Below the pieces are notes generated by a model. The model did no database searches. It worked only from the letters and a program-made list of their open reading frames with translations, and was not told where the DNA came from. A program made the translations under genes and the position numbers. From Pedobacter sp. (lineage in GTDB: Bacteria; Bacteroidota; Bacteroidia; Sphingobacteriales; Sphingobacteriaceae), in contig SEDG01000004.1 of the NCBI GenBank assembly GCA_004295885.1, forward strand, positions 1 through 25,394: a stretch of 25,394 nucleotides of DNA, in the 5' to 3' direction. Shown here one piece after another: positions 16,158 through 24,080 of the stretch; position 1 is the stretch's first letter, and each line of letters starts with the position of its first letter.

Positions 16158-16189
16158 AAAACGCTTCCTGGATTTTCAGGAAGCGTTTT
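16158..16189 (-). terminator. Strong terminator of the M16 peptidase gene
   Basis: A perfect 13-bp stem (AAAACGCTTCCTG 16158-16170 with CAGGAAGCGTTTT 16177-16189) and a 6-nt loop. Minus-strand transcripts read into a T-rich tail (TTTTTTATTT) past 16158. It ends 16 bases beyond the M16 stop. The T-tracts on both sides would also let it work in the plus direction. Confidence 0.85.
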
Positions 16190-16204
16190 GCCAATTGATA
16201 AATA

Positions 16205-19048
16205 CTATTTCTTCTCAGGAAGTAATATAAATTTGATAAGATTCTTGCCGCTTAAATAGGCGTTAGCGGCAGATTTTAAGCTTTCGGGAGTCACCAATTT
16301 TAACGATTCAACATAAGTTAAAACCTCTTTTGGATCCTCTTCATTTTGGTAAGAACCAACAATATTTCCTAGCCAGAATTGATTAGATTTTAGTTGTGTT
16401 TCTGTACTACGCGTTTCTTCAGCTACAAACTTTTGAATATCTACTGCAACTGCTCCGTTGGTTTTAATTTTATTGATTTCGTCTAAAGTAGAAGCAATCA
16501 ATTTCTCAACGTTTTCTGGTGCACAACCAAAGGATATTGATAATGAGTAACGGTTTGCTGGAAACTTGCTGTAAGAAGCACCAGCACTCACTCCATAAAC
16601 ACCACCTTCATCCTCACGTAATCTCTCTATTAATTTGATATTTAAAACTTCAGCTAATGCGTCTAATTGATTGTTATTGGCTGAATTGTAAGTATAATCT
16701 CCACTAAACAACAACCTTACTGTAGCTTTAGGCTCTTGGCCCTTTAAAACAGTTTTGGTCATTATTCCAGCAGGAACTCTAATTCCTAAATCAACTGCTT
16801 TTTCTTTGCGATTGATAGAAGGTAAGGAACCTAAATATTGCTCTAATAATGGTTTTATTTTTGCCACATCAAAGCTGCCGACAAAGGTGAAAGTGAAATC
16901 ACTAGCATCTGCAAAGCGTTCTTTGTAGATTTCAAAGGCACGATCTAAATTAATTTGATTTAGTTTGTCTATTGATGGACCTGTTCTTCTTACACTATAG
17001 CTCCCTGTTACTGCAGAAACCGTATCACCGAAAACAGAATTTGGATCACTTTCTCTATTCGCTAAATTCCCTTTTTGCTGAGCGATAATTCCCTTAAAAA
17101 TTTCAGGATCTTTACGCGGTGCTGTAAAATATAAATAGGTTAACTGCAATGCGGTTTCTAAATCCTTGGGCGTTGTAGCTGCAGAAATACCTTCGCTACG
17201 TTCAGAAATCATAGGCGAAACAAACGCTCTTTTATCATTTAAATATTTTGGAAGCTGGATAGAATTAAATTCGCCAACGCCACCTCTACTAATCACAGAA
17301 GCTGCATTCGCTGCCGATTGATAATCTGCATCAGTGTATAACGAAGTCCCACCTGGGCTAAAGCCATAAAATGAAATTTCATCATTCTTAAAATCTGTAG
17401 GTTTAAGAACTACTTTAACACCGTTTGATAAGGTTAATTCTGTTACACCAATTTCAGCGATTTTTTTCTCAGCAACAACCTTACCTGCAGCTGGTTTTTT
17501 AGTTAACAATGGTTTGTCTGAAACCTGGTCTACATAAATGGCAATACCTTTATCAGCTACAACACTATTTATCCACTCGTTAACCTTAGCTTCAGATGGT
17601 AAATTATCTTTTTCCTTATCTGGAGCCATAATGATTACATCACGATTGGTGTCGGTAATATATTGTTTTGCTAAAGCATTAACTTCTGCTAGAGTAATTG
17701 TTGGCAAAGCATTTTTATAGAAATTGTATTCGTACTCAATTCCAGGACTAACCGAGCCCTTTAAGAATAGTTGAACATATTCTTGAACAAAGCTATTTGA
17801 AGATGTTTTATCTTTTTCCTTAAACGCAGATTCTTGTGAGGTTAAAAAAGACGCTTTTGCTCTTTCAAGTTCTGTGGCTGTAAATCCAAAACGTTTAACA
17901 CGCTCTACTTCTGTAAAAGTAGTTTTTAGGCCTTTTTCAAACTCTCCAGGTTTCGCTGCTATAAACGTTGTTGCGGCATCTAGGCCGGCTAAGAAACCAG
18001 AGATGTTACTTCCTGCTTGTAAAAATGGAGGATTTGCTTGTTTGCTTAATTCGCTAAAACGGGCGCCAAGCATTTGGTTATACAATGAACGGATAACAGA
18101 ATTTTTCAAGTCTGTTTTAGTTAATAAAGGTTGTTCTTTATGCTTAATTAATATTTGGGCAACGGTTACAGGAAACTCTTTGTCTGTTACGGCAACAAAC
18201 TGATTTTTACCAATAAGTGGAATATCGTATTTCGTTCTTGGTTTAGCGTTAATAGGATTTTTTAGGTCAGAAAATTTCGCTTTAATCATCTGCTCCATTT
18301 GATTAACATCAATATCTCCAACTACAATTAATGCCTGTAAATTTGGTCTGTACCAATCTTTATAAAAATCTTTAATGGTTTGCGGTGTGGCGTTTTTTAA
18401 TACATCTTCTGTGCCAATCGGTAGCCTGTTGCTGTAACGGGAATTGTTAAAAAGCATTGGCAAGTATTTCTCTTGCATACGCTGTTGCGCACCTTTCCCT
18501 AATCTTTTCTCTTCTAAAACAACTCCTCTTTCTTTGTCAATCTCTGCAGGATCCAATGTGGCGTCTTGCGCCCAATCACGCATAATTTGTAAGCCATTTT
18601 TAACAATAACTGGGTCATCGCTAGGTATAGGAAGTTGATATACGGTTTCGTCAAAGCTAGTGTAAGCGTTTAAATCTGCACCAAAGCGTACACCTGTTTT
18701 TTGCAGGTAATTAACCAACTCGTTTTTCGGAAAATTCTTTGTGCCGTTAAAGCTCATGTGTTCCATTAAATGCGCCAATCCACGTTGATTGTCATTCTCT
18801 AAAATAGAACCAGCTTTGTTAGCCAGATAGATGGTTACCCTATTTTTAGGTTCCACATTTCTGCGAATGTAGTAGGTAAAGCCATTTGGCAATTTTCCAA
18901 CTTTTACCGCAGGGTCTAAGGGAACCGAATTATCAGTCTTTGATGTAGTTGTTTTTGTTGCAGGTGCTGATGTTTTCTTTTGTTGAGCCAATACAGGTTG
19001 TAAGAATAAGCCTGAGGCTAAGGCATAAATTAGATAGTGTTTTTTCAT
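16205..19048 (-). CDS. M16 family zinc protease (pitrilysin-like), exported
   Basis: A 947-aa insulinase/pitrilysin-type metallopeptidase. The signal peptide ends near LAQQ; a Thr/Lys-rich linker follows. The catalytic inverted zinc motif HxxEH is AHLMEHMSFNG (H93, E96, H97), and the third ligand is E173 in DKERGVVLEE, at the usual 76-residue distance. The N-terminal half carries the catalytic residues; a second M16 pair (about residues 540-947) lacks the HxxEH motif and would form the inactive half of the clamp. Found in the periplasm, it probably degrades peptides or small proteins; the substrate is not known. It ends at a strong terminator and is not closely spaced with its neighbours. Confidence 0.9.
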   Translation of the reverse strand: MKKHYLIYALASGLFLQPVLAQQKKTSAPATKTTTSKTDNSVPLDPAVKVGKLPNGFTYYIRRNVEPKNRVTIYLANKAGSILENDNQRGLAHLMEHMSFNGTKNFPKNELVNYLQKTGVRFGADLNAYTSFDETVYQLPIPSDDPVIVKNGLQIMRDWAQDATLDPAEIDKERGVVLEEKRLGKGAQQRMQEKYLPMLFNNSRYSNRLPIGTEDVLKNATPQTIKDFYKDWYRPNLQALIVVGDIDVNQMEQMIKAKFSDLKNPINAKPRTKYDIPLIGKNQFVAVTDKEFPVTVAQILIKHKEQPLLTKTDLKNSVIRSLYNQMLGARFSELSKQANPPFLQAGSNISGFLAGLDAATTFIAAKPGEFEKGLKTTFTEVERVKRFGFTATELERAKASFLTSQESAFKEKDKTSSNSFVQEYVQLFLKGSVSPGIEYEYNFYKNALPTITLAEVNALAKQYITDTNRDVIIMAPDKEKDNLPSEAKVNEWINSVVADKGIAIYVDQVSDKPLLTKKPAAGKVVAEKKIAEIGVTELTLSNGVKVVLKPTDFKNDEISFYGFSPGGTSLYTDADYQSAANAASVISRGGVGEFNSIQLPKYLNDKRAFVSPMISERSEGISAATTPKDLETALQLTYLYFTAPRKDPEIFKGIIAQQKGNLANRESDPNSVFGDTVSAVTGSYSVRRTGPSIDKLNQINLDRAFEIYKERFADASDFTFTFVGSFDVAKIKPLLEQYLGSLPSINRKEKAVDLGIRVPAGIMTKTVLKGQEPKATVRLLFSGDYTYNSANNNQLDALAEVLNIKLIERLREDEGGVYGVSAGASYSKFPANRYSLSISFGCAPENVEKLIASTLDEINKIKTNGAVAVDIQKFVAEETRSTETQLKSNQFWLGNIVGSYQNEEDPKEVLTYVESLKLVTPESLKSAANAYLSGKNLIKFILLPEKK

Positions 19049-19102
19049 AGATGGTTTTTAATTGTTTGGAAGGTTAGATATTACTTTAAATAAAATGTTT
19101 CA

Positions 19103-20251
19103 TTAAACCTTAATTATAATGTTTTTCTTATACATAATCCAGAGTATCACATAAAAAAACAAAATGAAGGTTATGGCGTAAGCTAAGGATGCGTTTATTG
19201 GAGAAAAGTAAGGAGGGAAAAATGTTTGATAAAACCAACTTAAGGCGCCAGTTTCATCGCCGTTTGCTTGTTTAATCTTTATCATATTTAGTAAGCGCGG
19301 CATCAAGCCGGATACAAAAAATACCGTAATTGCATTTACACCGTAAACTACAAACGGTTTTGTAAAACGATTATAATTATTTACATCAATTATCCAGTAG
19401 GATAAGGCTAAAACAATGGTCGCCAGTCCGCCAGTATATAAAACGTAAGAACTTGTCCATAGTGCTTTATTGATGGGGAATTCTAAATCCCATACCAAAC
19501 CAGCTAAAACAGAAACGGTACCGATAGAAAATAGCCAAGCAATCTTTTTAGCTGGTTCTATGTCTTTTCTTTTCAGGTAAACGCCAACTAGAATACCAAA
19601 TAAGCCAGTTGCTATTGCAGGTAAAGTGCTCAATATTCCTTCAGGGTCCCAAGTTTTAGACGACTTCCATAAATGGGCTTCTGTTAAAATTGTTCTGTCT
19701 AACCAAGCACCTAAGTTGGTTTCTTTTTCAAGATTTGCATAGCCAACTTCTGGTACTGGCACAAACATCATTAACGCCCAATAAGTAATCAAAATGATAA
19801 CAATTGTCCTGAAGATATTTTTTTCAGAGAGTTTTAAGAATAAAACGGAAGAGATAAAGAAAACTACCCCAATTCTTTGCAAAACACCTGGAATACGAAC
19901 ATGTTTAATCGATTCTATGAAATCAAAATCACTAAATTTTCGAGGAAATATAGATAAGAATATTCCTAGGCCAAAAAGAATTAATCCTCTTTTTAATGCT
20001 TTTAAGATAGTTTTGTTATGACTTGATGGATCTAATTTTTTACCGCCCATAGCATAGGCAATAGACACACCAACTATAAAAAGAAAGAAAGGAAAAACAA
20101 GATCGGTTGGTGTGCAGCCATTCCACTCTGCGTGTTCAAGTGGTGTATAAATATGTCCCCAGCTACCTGGGTTATTTACTAAAATCATTGTGGCGACCGT
20201 TAAGCCACGGAAAAAATCGAGCGATAATAACCGCTGAGGTTTCAGTTCCAT
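19103..20251 (-). CDS. HGSNAT/NagX-like membrane acetyltransferase
   Basis: A 382-aa polytopic membrane protein with about ten hydrophobic segments. The N-terminus RLLSLDFFRGLTVATMILVNNPG and the block LEHAEWNGCTPTDLVFPFFLFIVG match the heparan-alpha-glucosaminide N-acetyltransferase family (DUF5009 type). H40 in LEHAEWNG corresponds to the acetylated active-site His of that family. Such proteins move an acetyl group across the membrane onto a terminal glucosamine; bacterial members (NagX) are often found in GlcNAc-use gene sets. It lies downstream of the NagB fusion on the same strand. A perfect 18-bp inverted repeat stands directly before its start. The natural substrate in this organism is inferred, not shown. 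Confidence 0.82.
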   Translation of the reverse strand: MELKPQRLLSLDFFRGLTVATMILVNNPGSWGHIYTPLEHAEWNGCTPTDLVFPFFLFIVGVSIAYAMGGKKLDPSSHNKTILKALKRGLILFGLGIFLSIFPRKFSDFDFIESIKHVRIPGVLQRIGVVFFISSVLFLKLSEKNIFRTIVIILITYWALMMFVPVPEVGYANLEKETNLGAWLDRTILTEAHLWKSSKTWDPEGILSTLPAIATGLFGILVGVYLKRKDIEPAKKIAWLFSIGTVSVLAGLVWDLEFPINKALWTSSYVLYTGGLATIVLALSYWIIDVNNYNRFTKPFVVYGVNAITVFFVSGLMPRLLNMIKIKQANGDETGALSWFYQTFFPPYFSPINASLAYAITFILFFYVILWIMYKKNIIIKV

Positions 20252-20259
20252 TTTATCAA

Positions 20260-20326
20260 TTTAAAATTATCCTCTATGTGTCTAACTCTTATAGAATTTA
20301 GACTAAATATAGAGGATAATTTTAAA
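20260..20326 (-). promoter_or_regulatory. Perfect 18-bp inverted repeat upstream of the nagX-like gene
   Basis: TTTAAAATTATCCTCTAT (20260-20277) is the exact reverse complement of 20309-20326. A second 6-bp pair (GTCTAA 20280-20285 with TTAGAC 20298-20303) extends the stem. As RNA on the minus strand the hairpin would end 8 bases before the ATG of the acetyltransferase gene and begin 25 bases after the nagB stop. Possible roles are attenuator, terminator, translation-blocking hairpin, operator or mobile palindrome; the sequence alone does not decide. Confidence 0.75.
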
Positions 20327-20351
20327 TGTTTCTGTAAAAGAACTTTAGGTA

Positions 20352-22271
20352 TTAGAATTTAAATCTTACGAAAGCCTCCATAGCCTCGTAGTCGGCCAAA
20401 CCTAAATTATCATAAGATTTCGCAGTTTCTCTGTTTCTATCTTCAGCTCGTTGCCAAAACTCTCTAGCATCATCACCTGGAAAAACAGCTCTATCTTTTT
20501 GAGATTGATGTTTGAAAATTGCAAACTTCTTGCGTTCAACCTCTTGCGGACTAAGCGGAACGGCCATCTCGATTTCATGTGTTTCAAACTCTAGCCAAGC
20601 GCCTCTGTACATCCATAACCAGCAAGCTGCAACCCAACTTTCAGTCTTACCCAATCTTCTTAAGGCTTCAATTATGATGTTGAAACAAACGATGTGCGTA
20701 CCGTGTGGATCTTCAAAATCGCCAGCGGCAAAAACTTGCTCTGGTTTTATTTTTTGAAGCAGTTCCATAGTTAACAAAACATCTGATTCAGTAACAGGGT
20801 TTTTTACGTTTTTACCGCTTTCGTAAAATGGTAATGCCATAAAATGGATATGATCATCATCTAATCCGCAGTAACGAGCTCCTGCAATCGCTTCTCCTTT
20901 TCTAATTAAACCTTTAACGGTTTGTATTTCGGGGATATCAACCTGATTTGGGTGCTTTTGCTCAATAAATTGACGCATTTTTGTATACGTATCTCTCATT
21001 TGAGGTTGTGGCATTCCCATTTTCTCAGAGAAATCAATGTTAAATTCTACGAAACGTAGTGCATCATCATCCCAAACTGCTGTATTGCCAGAAGTTTGAT
21101 AAGCAACATGTACATCATGCTGTTGGTCTACCAAACGAATAAATGTACCTCCCATAGAGATTACGTCATCATCTGGATGAGGAGAGAAAATGACAACTCT
21201 TTTTTTAGCAGGTTCTGCTCTTTCCGGTCGCTGACTATCATCTGCATTTGGCTTTCCACCGGGCCAACCAGTAATAGTATGTTGTAACTTATTAAAAATA
21301 TGAATGTTGATATTATAAACCGGACCTTTTTCCAAGGCCAGTTGCGCCATACCGTTATTGTTAAAATCGTCTTCAGTTAGTTTTAAAATTGGTTTTTTAA
21401 GCTCGTTAGCTAACCAAATAACAGCTTTGCGAGTTAGTTTATCTGTCCAAATACAATCCTTAACCAACCAAGGTGTATCGAATCTTGTTAATAATGATGC
21501 AGCCTCTTGATCTAATATAAATTCTACGTTATCAGATAATTGTAGGTAAGTGGCCGGAACATCACTAGACATTTCGCCTTCAACAGCTTTTTTAATAATT
21601 GATGCTTTTTTTCTGTTCCAAGCCATCAAAACAATCTCTCTTGCTTTGAAAATGGTGCCAATTCCCATTGTAATGGCTTTCGTAGGCACAAAAGACTTAC
21701 CTCCAAAATCTCTTGCCGCATCTCTACGGGTCAGATCATCCAATGTAACTAATCTGGTTCCAGAATTTGGCGCTGAGCCTGGCTCATTAAATCCAATGTG
21801 ACCAGTACGTCCAATACCTAAAATCTGCATATCCAAGCCGCCATATTCGCCGATTTTGTTCTCATAAGCCAAACAAAAAGCAGGGATGTCTTCAAGCTTT
21901 AAAGTCCCATCTGGTATATGCACATTGTTTTTATCAATGTCGATATGGTCGAACAGGTTTTCATTCATAAATGAAACATAACTCTGTGCAGCTGTTGCTC
22001 GCATTGGGTAATATTCATCCAAATTAAATGTTACTACATTTTTAAAGCTTAGCCCTTCTTCTTGGTGTAATCTTACCAATTCTGCATAAACAGCAATTGG
22101 TGTTGCACCAGTGGCTAAACCAAGTACAGCATTTAAATTTTTTGCTTGTTTTTCTTTAATAATGTTCGCAATGCGATGCGCAACATTGATAGAAGCTTCT
22201 TTAGGATTTTTGAAAACAGTAACAGGGAGTTTTTCGAACCTCGTTTCTTCTAATAGATTTAATCTTGCCAT
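20352..22271 (-). CDS. nagB: Glucosamine-6-phosphate deaminase fused to a PIG-L deacetylase domain
   Basis: A 639-aa two-domain protein. The N-terminal NagB domain (about 15-270) shows LGLATGATPIAVY, FNLDEYYPM (D85 general base) and GIGRTGHIGFNEPGS (H158). It deaminates and isomerises glucosamine-6-phosphate to fructose-6-phosphate. The C-terminal PIG-L/LmbE-like domain (about 357-639) shows the zinc motif SPHPDDD (H365, D367, D368), MGGTFIRL and a later DPHGTH. PIG-L proteins remove N-acetyl groups from GlcNAc-type sugars. The Asp seen two residues before the catalytic His in E. coli NagB is Thr156 here. The start at 22271 (MARLNLLEETRFEKLPVTVF) fits the family; the upstream TTG at 22334 would overlap the promoter box. 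It diverges from anmK. Confidence 0.9.
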   Translation of the reverse strand: MARLNLLEETRFEKLPVTVFKNPKEASINVAHRIANIIKEKQAKNLNAVLGLATGATPIAVYAELVRLHQEEGLSFKNVVTFNLDEYYPMRATAAQSYVSFMNENLFDHIDIDKNNVHIPDGTLKLEDIPAFCLAYENKIGEYGGLDMQILGIGRTGHIGFNEPGSAPNSGTRLVTLDDLTRRDAARDFGGKSFVPTKAITMGIGTIFKAREIVLMAWNRKKASIIKKAVEGEMSSDVPATYLQLSDNVEFILDQEAASLLTRFDTPWLVKDCIWTDKLTRKAVIWLANELKKPILKLTEDDFNNNGMAQLALEKGPVYNINIHIFNKLQHTITGWPGGKPNADDSQRPERAEPAKKRVVIFSPHPDDDVISMGGTFIRLVDQQHDVHVAYQTSGNTAVWDDDALRFVEFNIDFSEKMGMPQPQMRDTYTKMRQFIEQKHPNQVDIPEIQTVKGLIRKGEAIAGARYCGLDDDHIHFMALPFYESGKNVKNPVTESDVLLTMELLQKIKPEQVFAAGDFEDPHGTHIVCFNIIIEALRRLGKTESWVAACWLWMYRGAWLEFETHEIEMAVPLSPQEVERKKFAIFKHQSQKDRAVFPGDDAREFWQRAEDRNRETAKSYDNLGLADYEAMEAFVRFKF

Positions 22272-22331
22272 TAATCTGTTATTATTTAGTGAACGGAGCG
22301 GTAAATATAGAGAGTAATGCACAATTTTCAC

Positions 22332-22340
22332 CAAAGGTTA
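22332..22340 (-). promoter_or_regulatory. Candidate -7 box for nagB
   Basis: On the minus strand TAACCTTTG matches TAnnTTTG with one extra base. The box is about 60 bases before the chosen nagB ATG and overlaps the TTG at 22334, which argues against that start. Confidence 0.35.
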
Positions 22341-22369
22341 TTTACTTTTATTGCAAGTATTTTTAAAGA

Positions 22370-22398
22370 TTGCTTTAGCGTATCAAATCAAACGTTTG
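22370..22398 (+). promoter_or_regulatory. Candidate anmK promoter with a LacI-like palindrome
   Basis: A -33-like TTG (22370-22372) is followed 18 bases later by AACGTTTG (22391-22398), one mismatch from TAnnTTTG. The -7 box is part of a perfect 10-bp palindrome, CAAACGTTTG (22389-22398), with the central CG typical of LacI-family operators. It lies 21 bases before the anmK ATG in the shared divergent nagB-anmK region. Confidence 0.35.
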
Positions 22399-22419
22399 TT
22401 TAATTGTAAATAAATTTTC

Positions 22420-23616
22420 ATGAATAATTCTATTCAAAAACTCTATTCAATTGCCAATAAAACTGAGCGATTAATTATCGGATTAATGTCGGGAACTTCT
22501 ATGGATGGACTTGATATTGCCCTTTGCAGCTGTAAAAATAATGGTAGCCAAACACATGTAGAGTTACTTAAGTTCATGACCATGCCTTATCAGGATGATT
22601 TTAGAGCGGATGTTAAAAGTATATTTTCTAGGAGAGATGCAGATCTACAAAAGGTATGCTTGCTAAACGAACTGATTGGCATTAAGCACGCAGACCTAAT
22701 CTTACAGGCTTTAAAAAACTGGAATGTTTCGGTTGAGCAAGTCGATATTATAGCGAGTCACGGCCAGACCATATTTCATGCGCCCAAATCACTGCATCAG
22801 CTTGATAACTATCCGAATGCTACTTTACAAATAGGAGATGGCGACCATATTGCCGTTAAAACAGGTATTATTACCATTTCAGATTTTAGACAAAAACATT
22901 TGGCAGCGGGGGGAGAAGGAGCTCCACTAGCTGTTTACGGAGATTATCTAGTTTTTAGCAAAACTGGAGAGGATAGAATCATGTTAAATATTGGCGGAAT
23001 AGCCAATTTTACTTTTTTACCTGGCGATAGGGATGCATCCAAAGTATTCTCTACAGATGTTGGGCCAGGCAATACATTATTGGACCAATTTATTCAAAAA
23101 CATTTTCCAGGCGAGTATTATGACAAAGATGGGAGAAGGGCACAATCAGGTAAATTAAATACAGACTTACTTAGTGCCTTGTTAGATAATGACTTTTTTT
23201 CAATCGAATTTCCCAAGACAACAGGGCCAGAACTTTTTAGTTTGGTTTACTTAATGCAAGCACAAAAGATAAGTAACACAACGGATTTATCCAAAGAAGA
23301 TGTGCTGGCAACGCTTTGCCATTTCTCGGCAAGAGGGATAATAGACGCGATTAAAAGAACAATCGATTCATCGGCCATGCCAAAAATATTCATGAGTGGT
23401 GGCGGTATGCATAACCCGCTTTTAGTAGAGCTTTTAAAGGAAGCCTTGCCCACTGCGGTTTTTAGTACAACTGATGAATTAGAAATTAATCCAGATGCGA
23501 AGGAAGCTGTCCTTTTCGCTCTTTTGGCTAATGAAAACTTAGCAGGGAATCCAATAAATTTTGGAGATAGAGAGGGTGTGCCTTCAGTCTGTATGGGTAA
23601 AATCAGCTTACCTTAG
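22420..23616 (+). CDS. anmK: Anhydro-N-acetylmuramic acid kinase
   Basis: Phosphorylates and opens 1,6-anhydro-MurNAc from peptidoglycan turnover to MurNAc-6-phosphate. The protein is 398 aa of the ASKHA fold. Motifs are GLMSGTSMDGLDIAL (from residue 21), IIASHGQTIFHAP, LQIGDGDHIAVKTGI, LNIGGIANFTFLP and TDVGPGNTLLDQ, whose D213 aligns with the catalytic Asp of characterised AnmK. The block DFRQKHLAAGGEGAPL differs from the common DFR..D.A.GGQGAPL (His for Asp, Glu for Gln), which marks it as a divergent subgroup. It is divergent from the nagB fusion across 148 bases. MurQ and NagA are not in the window. Confidence 0.9.
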   Translation: MNNSIQKLYSIANKTERLIIGLMSGTSMDGLDIALCSCKNNGSQTHVELLKFMTMPYQDDFRADVKSIFSRRDADLQKVCLLNELIGIKHADLILQALKNWNVSVEQVDIIASHGQTIFHAPKSLHQLDNYPNATLQIGDGDHIAVKTGIITISDFRQKHLAAGGEGAPLAVYGDYLVFSKTGEDRIMLNIGGIANFTFLPGDRDASKVFSTDVGPGNTLLDQFIQKHFPGEYYDKDGRRAQSGKLNTDLLSALLDNDFFSIEFPKTTGPELFSLVYLMQAQKISNTTDLSKEDVLATLCHFSARGIIDAIKRTIDSSAMPKIFMSGGGMHNPLLVELLKEALPTAVFSTTDELEINPDAKEAVLFALLANENLAGNPINFGDREGVPSVCMGKISLP

Positions 23617-24080
23617 CAAGGCCTGGCGTTAAACTCCACAGCTTAACGCCACATGTCTTAGTTAATGCCGGGTTAATCGGAGACCTGAAATCACGCTTTG
23701 CAAGTTTAACTTAAATCTTTACGCTCACAGTTCTTGAAGGTATGGGTATGGATAAGATTCAGCAATGGACAGTTAATGTTCCACGGGTGGTAAATAAGTA
23801 TTTAATGCGGACCTAACAGGGATTTTGCCCCTATCATGTCCCTGTTAGCTCCCCGTTAGGTCCCTGTTAAGTCCCTGTTGGTTTAGTACTAACTTATACT
23901 GGAGCTACCACTGCGCTTATTTAACAGTTAGTTAATTAATGTTAGTTTGTTTATAAAAATAGTTAGTCGTTAAACAAACATTTTTTCCATCTTTAATAGA
24001 TTTTTCACATCACCCAAACGATGTGTAGAATAATTAATCAGCTTTTGCTGTAATGCTAACCAATTTTAAAAATTTTAAGT
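23617..24080. other. 464-bp non-coding stretch between anmK and the receptor
   Basis: No convincing gene. A 9-bp perfect stem TGGCGTTAA/TTAACGCCA (23624-23632 with 23643-23651) follows anmK but has no T-run. Then come a 32-codon open frame without recognisable content, the 11-bp tandem repeat, a 9-bp inverted repeat GTTTGTTTA/TAAACAAAC (23945-23953 with 23971-23979), a small CACATC/GATGTG hairpin (24006-24011 with 24020-24025), and an AT-rich leader before the receptor ATG. No exact TAnnTTTG box was found. Confidence 0.7.
23838..23881. repeat. Four tandem 11-bp repeats, consensus GTCCCTGTTAG
   Basis: Units are GTCCCTGTTAG (23838), CTCCCCGTTAG (23849), GTCCCTGTTAA (23860) and GTCCCTGTTGG (23871), each exactly 11 bp. 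An inverted copy, GGACCTAACAGGGA (23809-23822), lies just upstream and could pair with the array. The composition is more GC-rich than the surroundings. Confidence 0.8.

Noticed and set aside
22272..22334. TTG at 22334 as the start of the NagB fusion
   Set aside because: It overlaps the TAACCTTTG promoter candidate; the family start is the ATG ending at 22271.
22420..23616. AnmK as a catalytically dead homologue
   Set aside because: Although one block is changed, the Asp in DVGPGN that aligns with the catalytic residue is present, as are the ATP-site motifs.
23709..23816. Short open frame ending ...VVNKYLMRT in the gap after anmK
   Set aside because: About 32 codons, no ribosome binding site, no hydrophobic or domain pattern; it runs up to the tandem repeat region. 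Not supportable as a gene.
23838..23881. CRISPR-like array
   Set aside because: Units are contiguous 11-mers with no spacers, and no cas gene is nearby.
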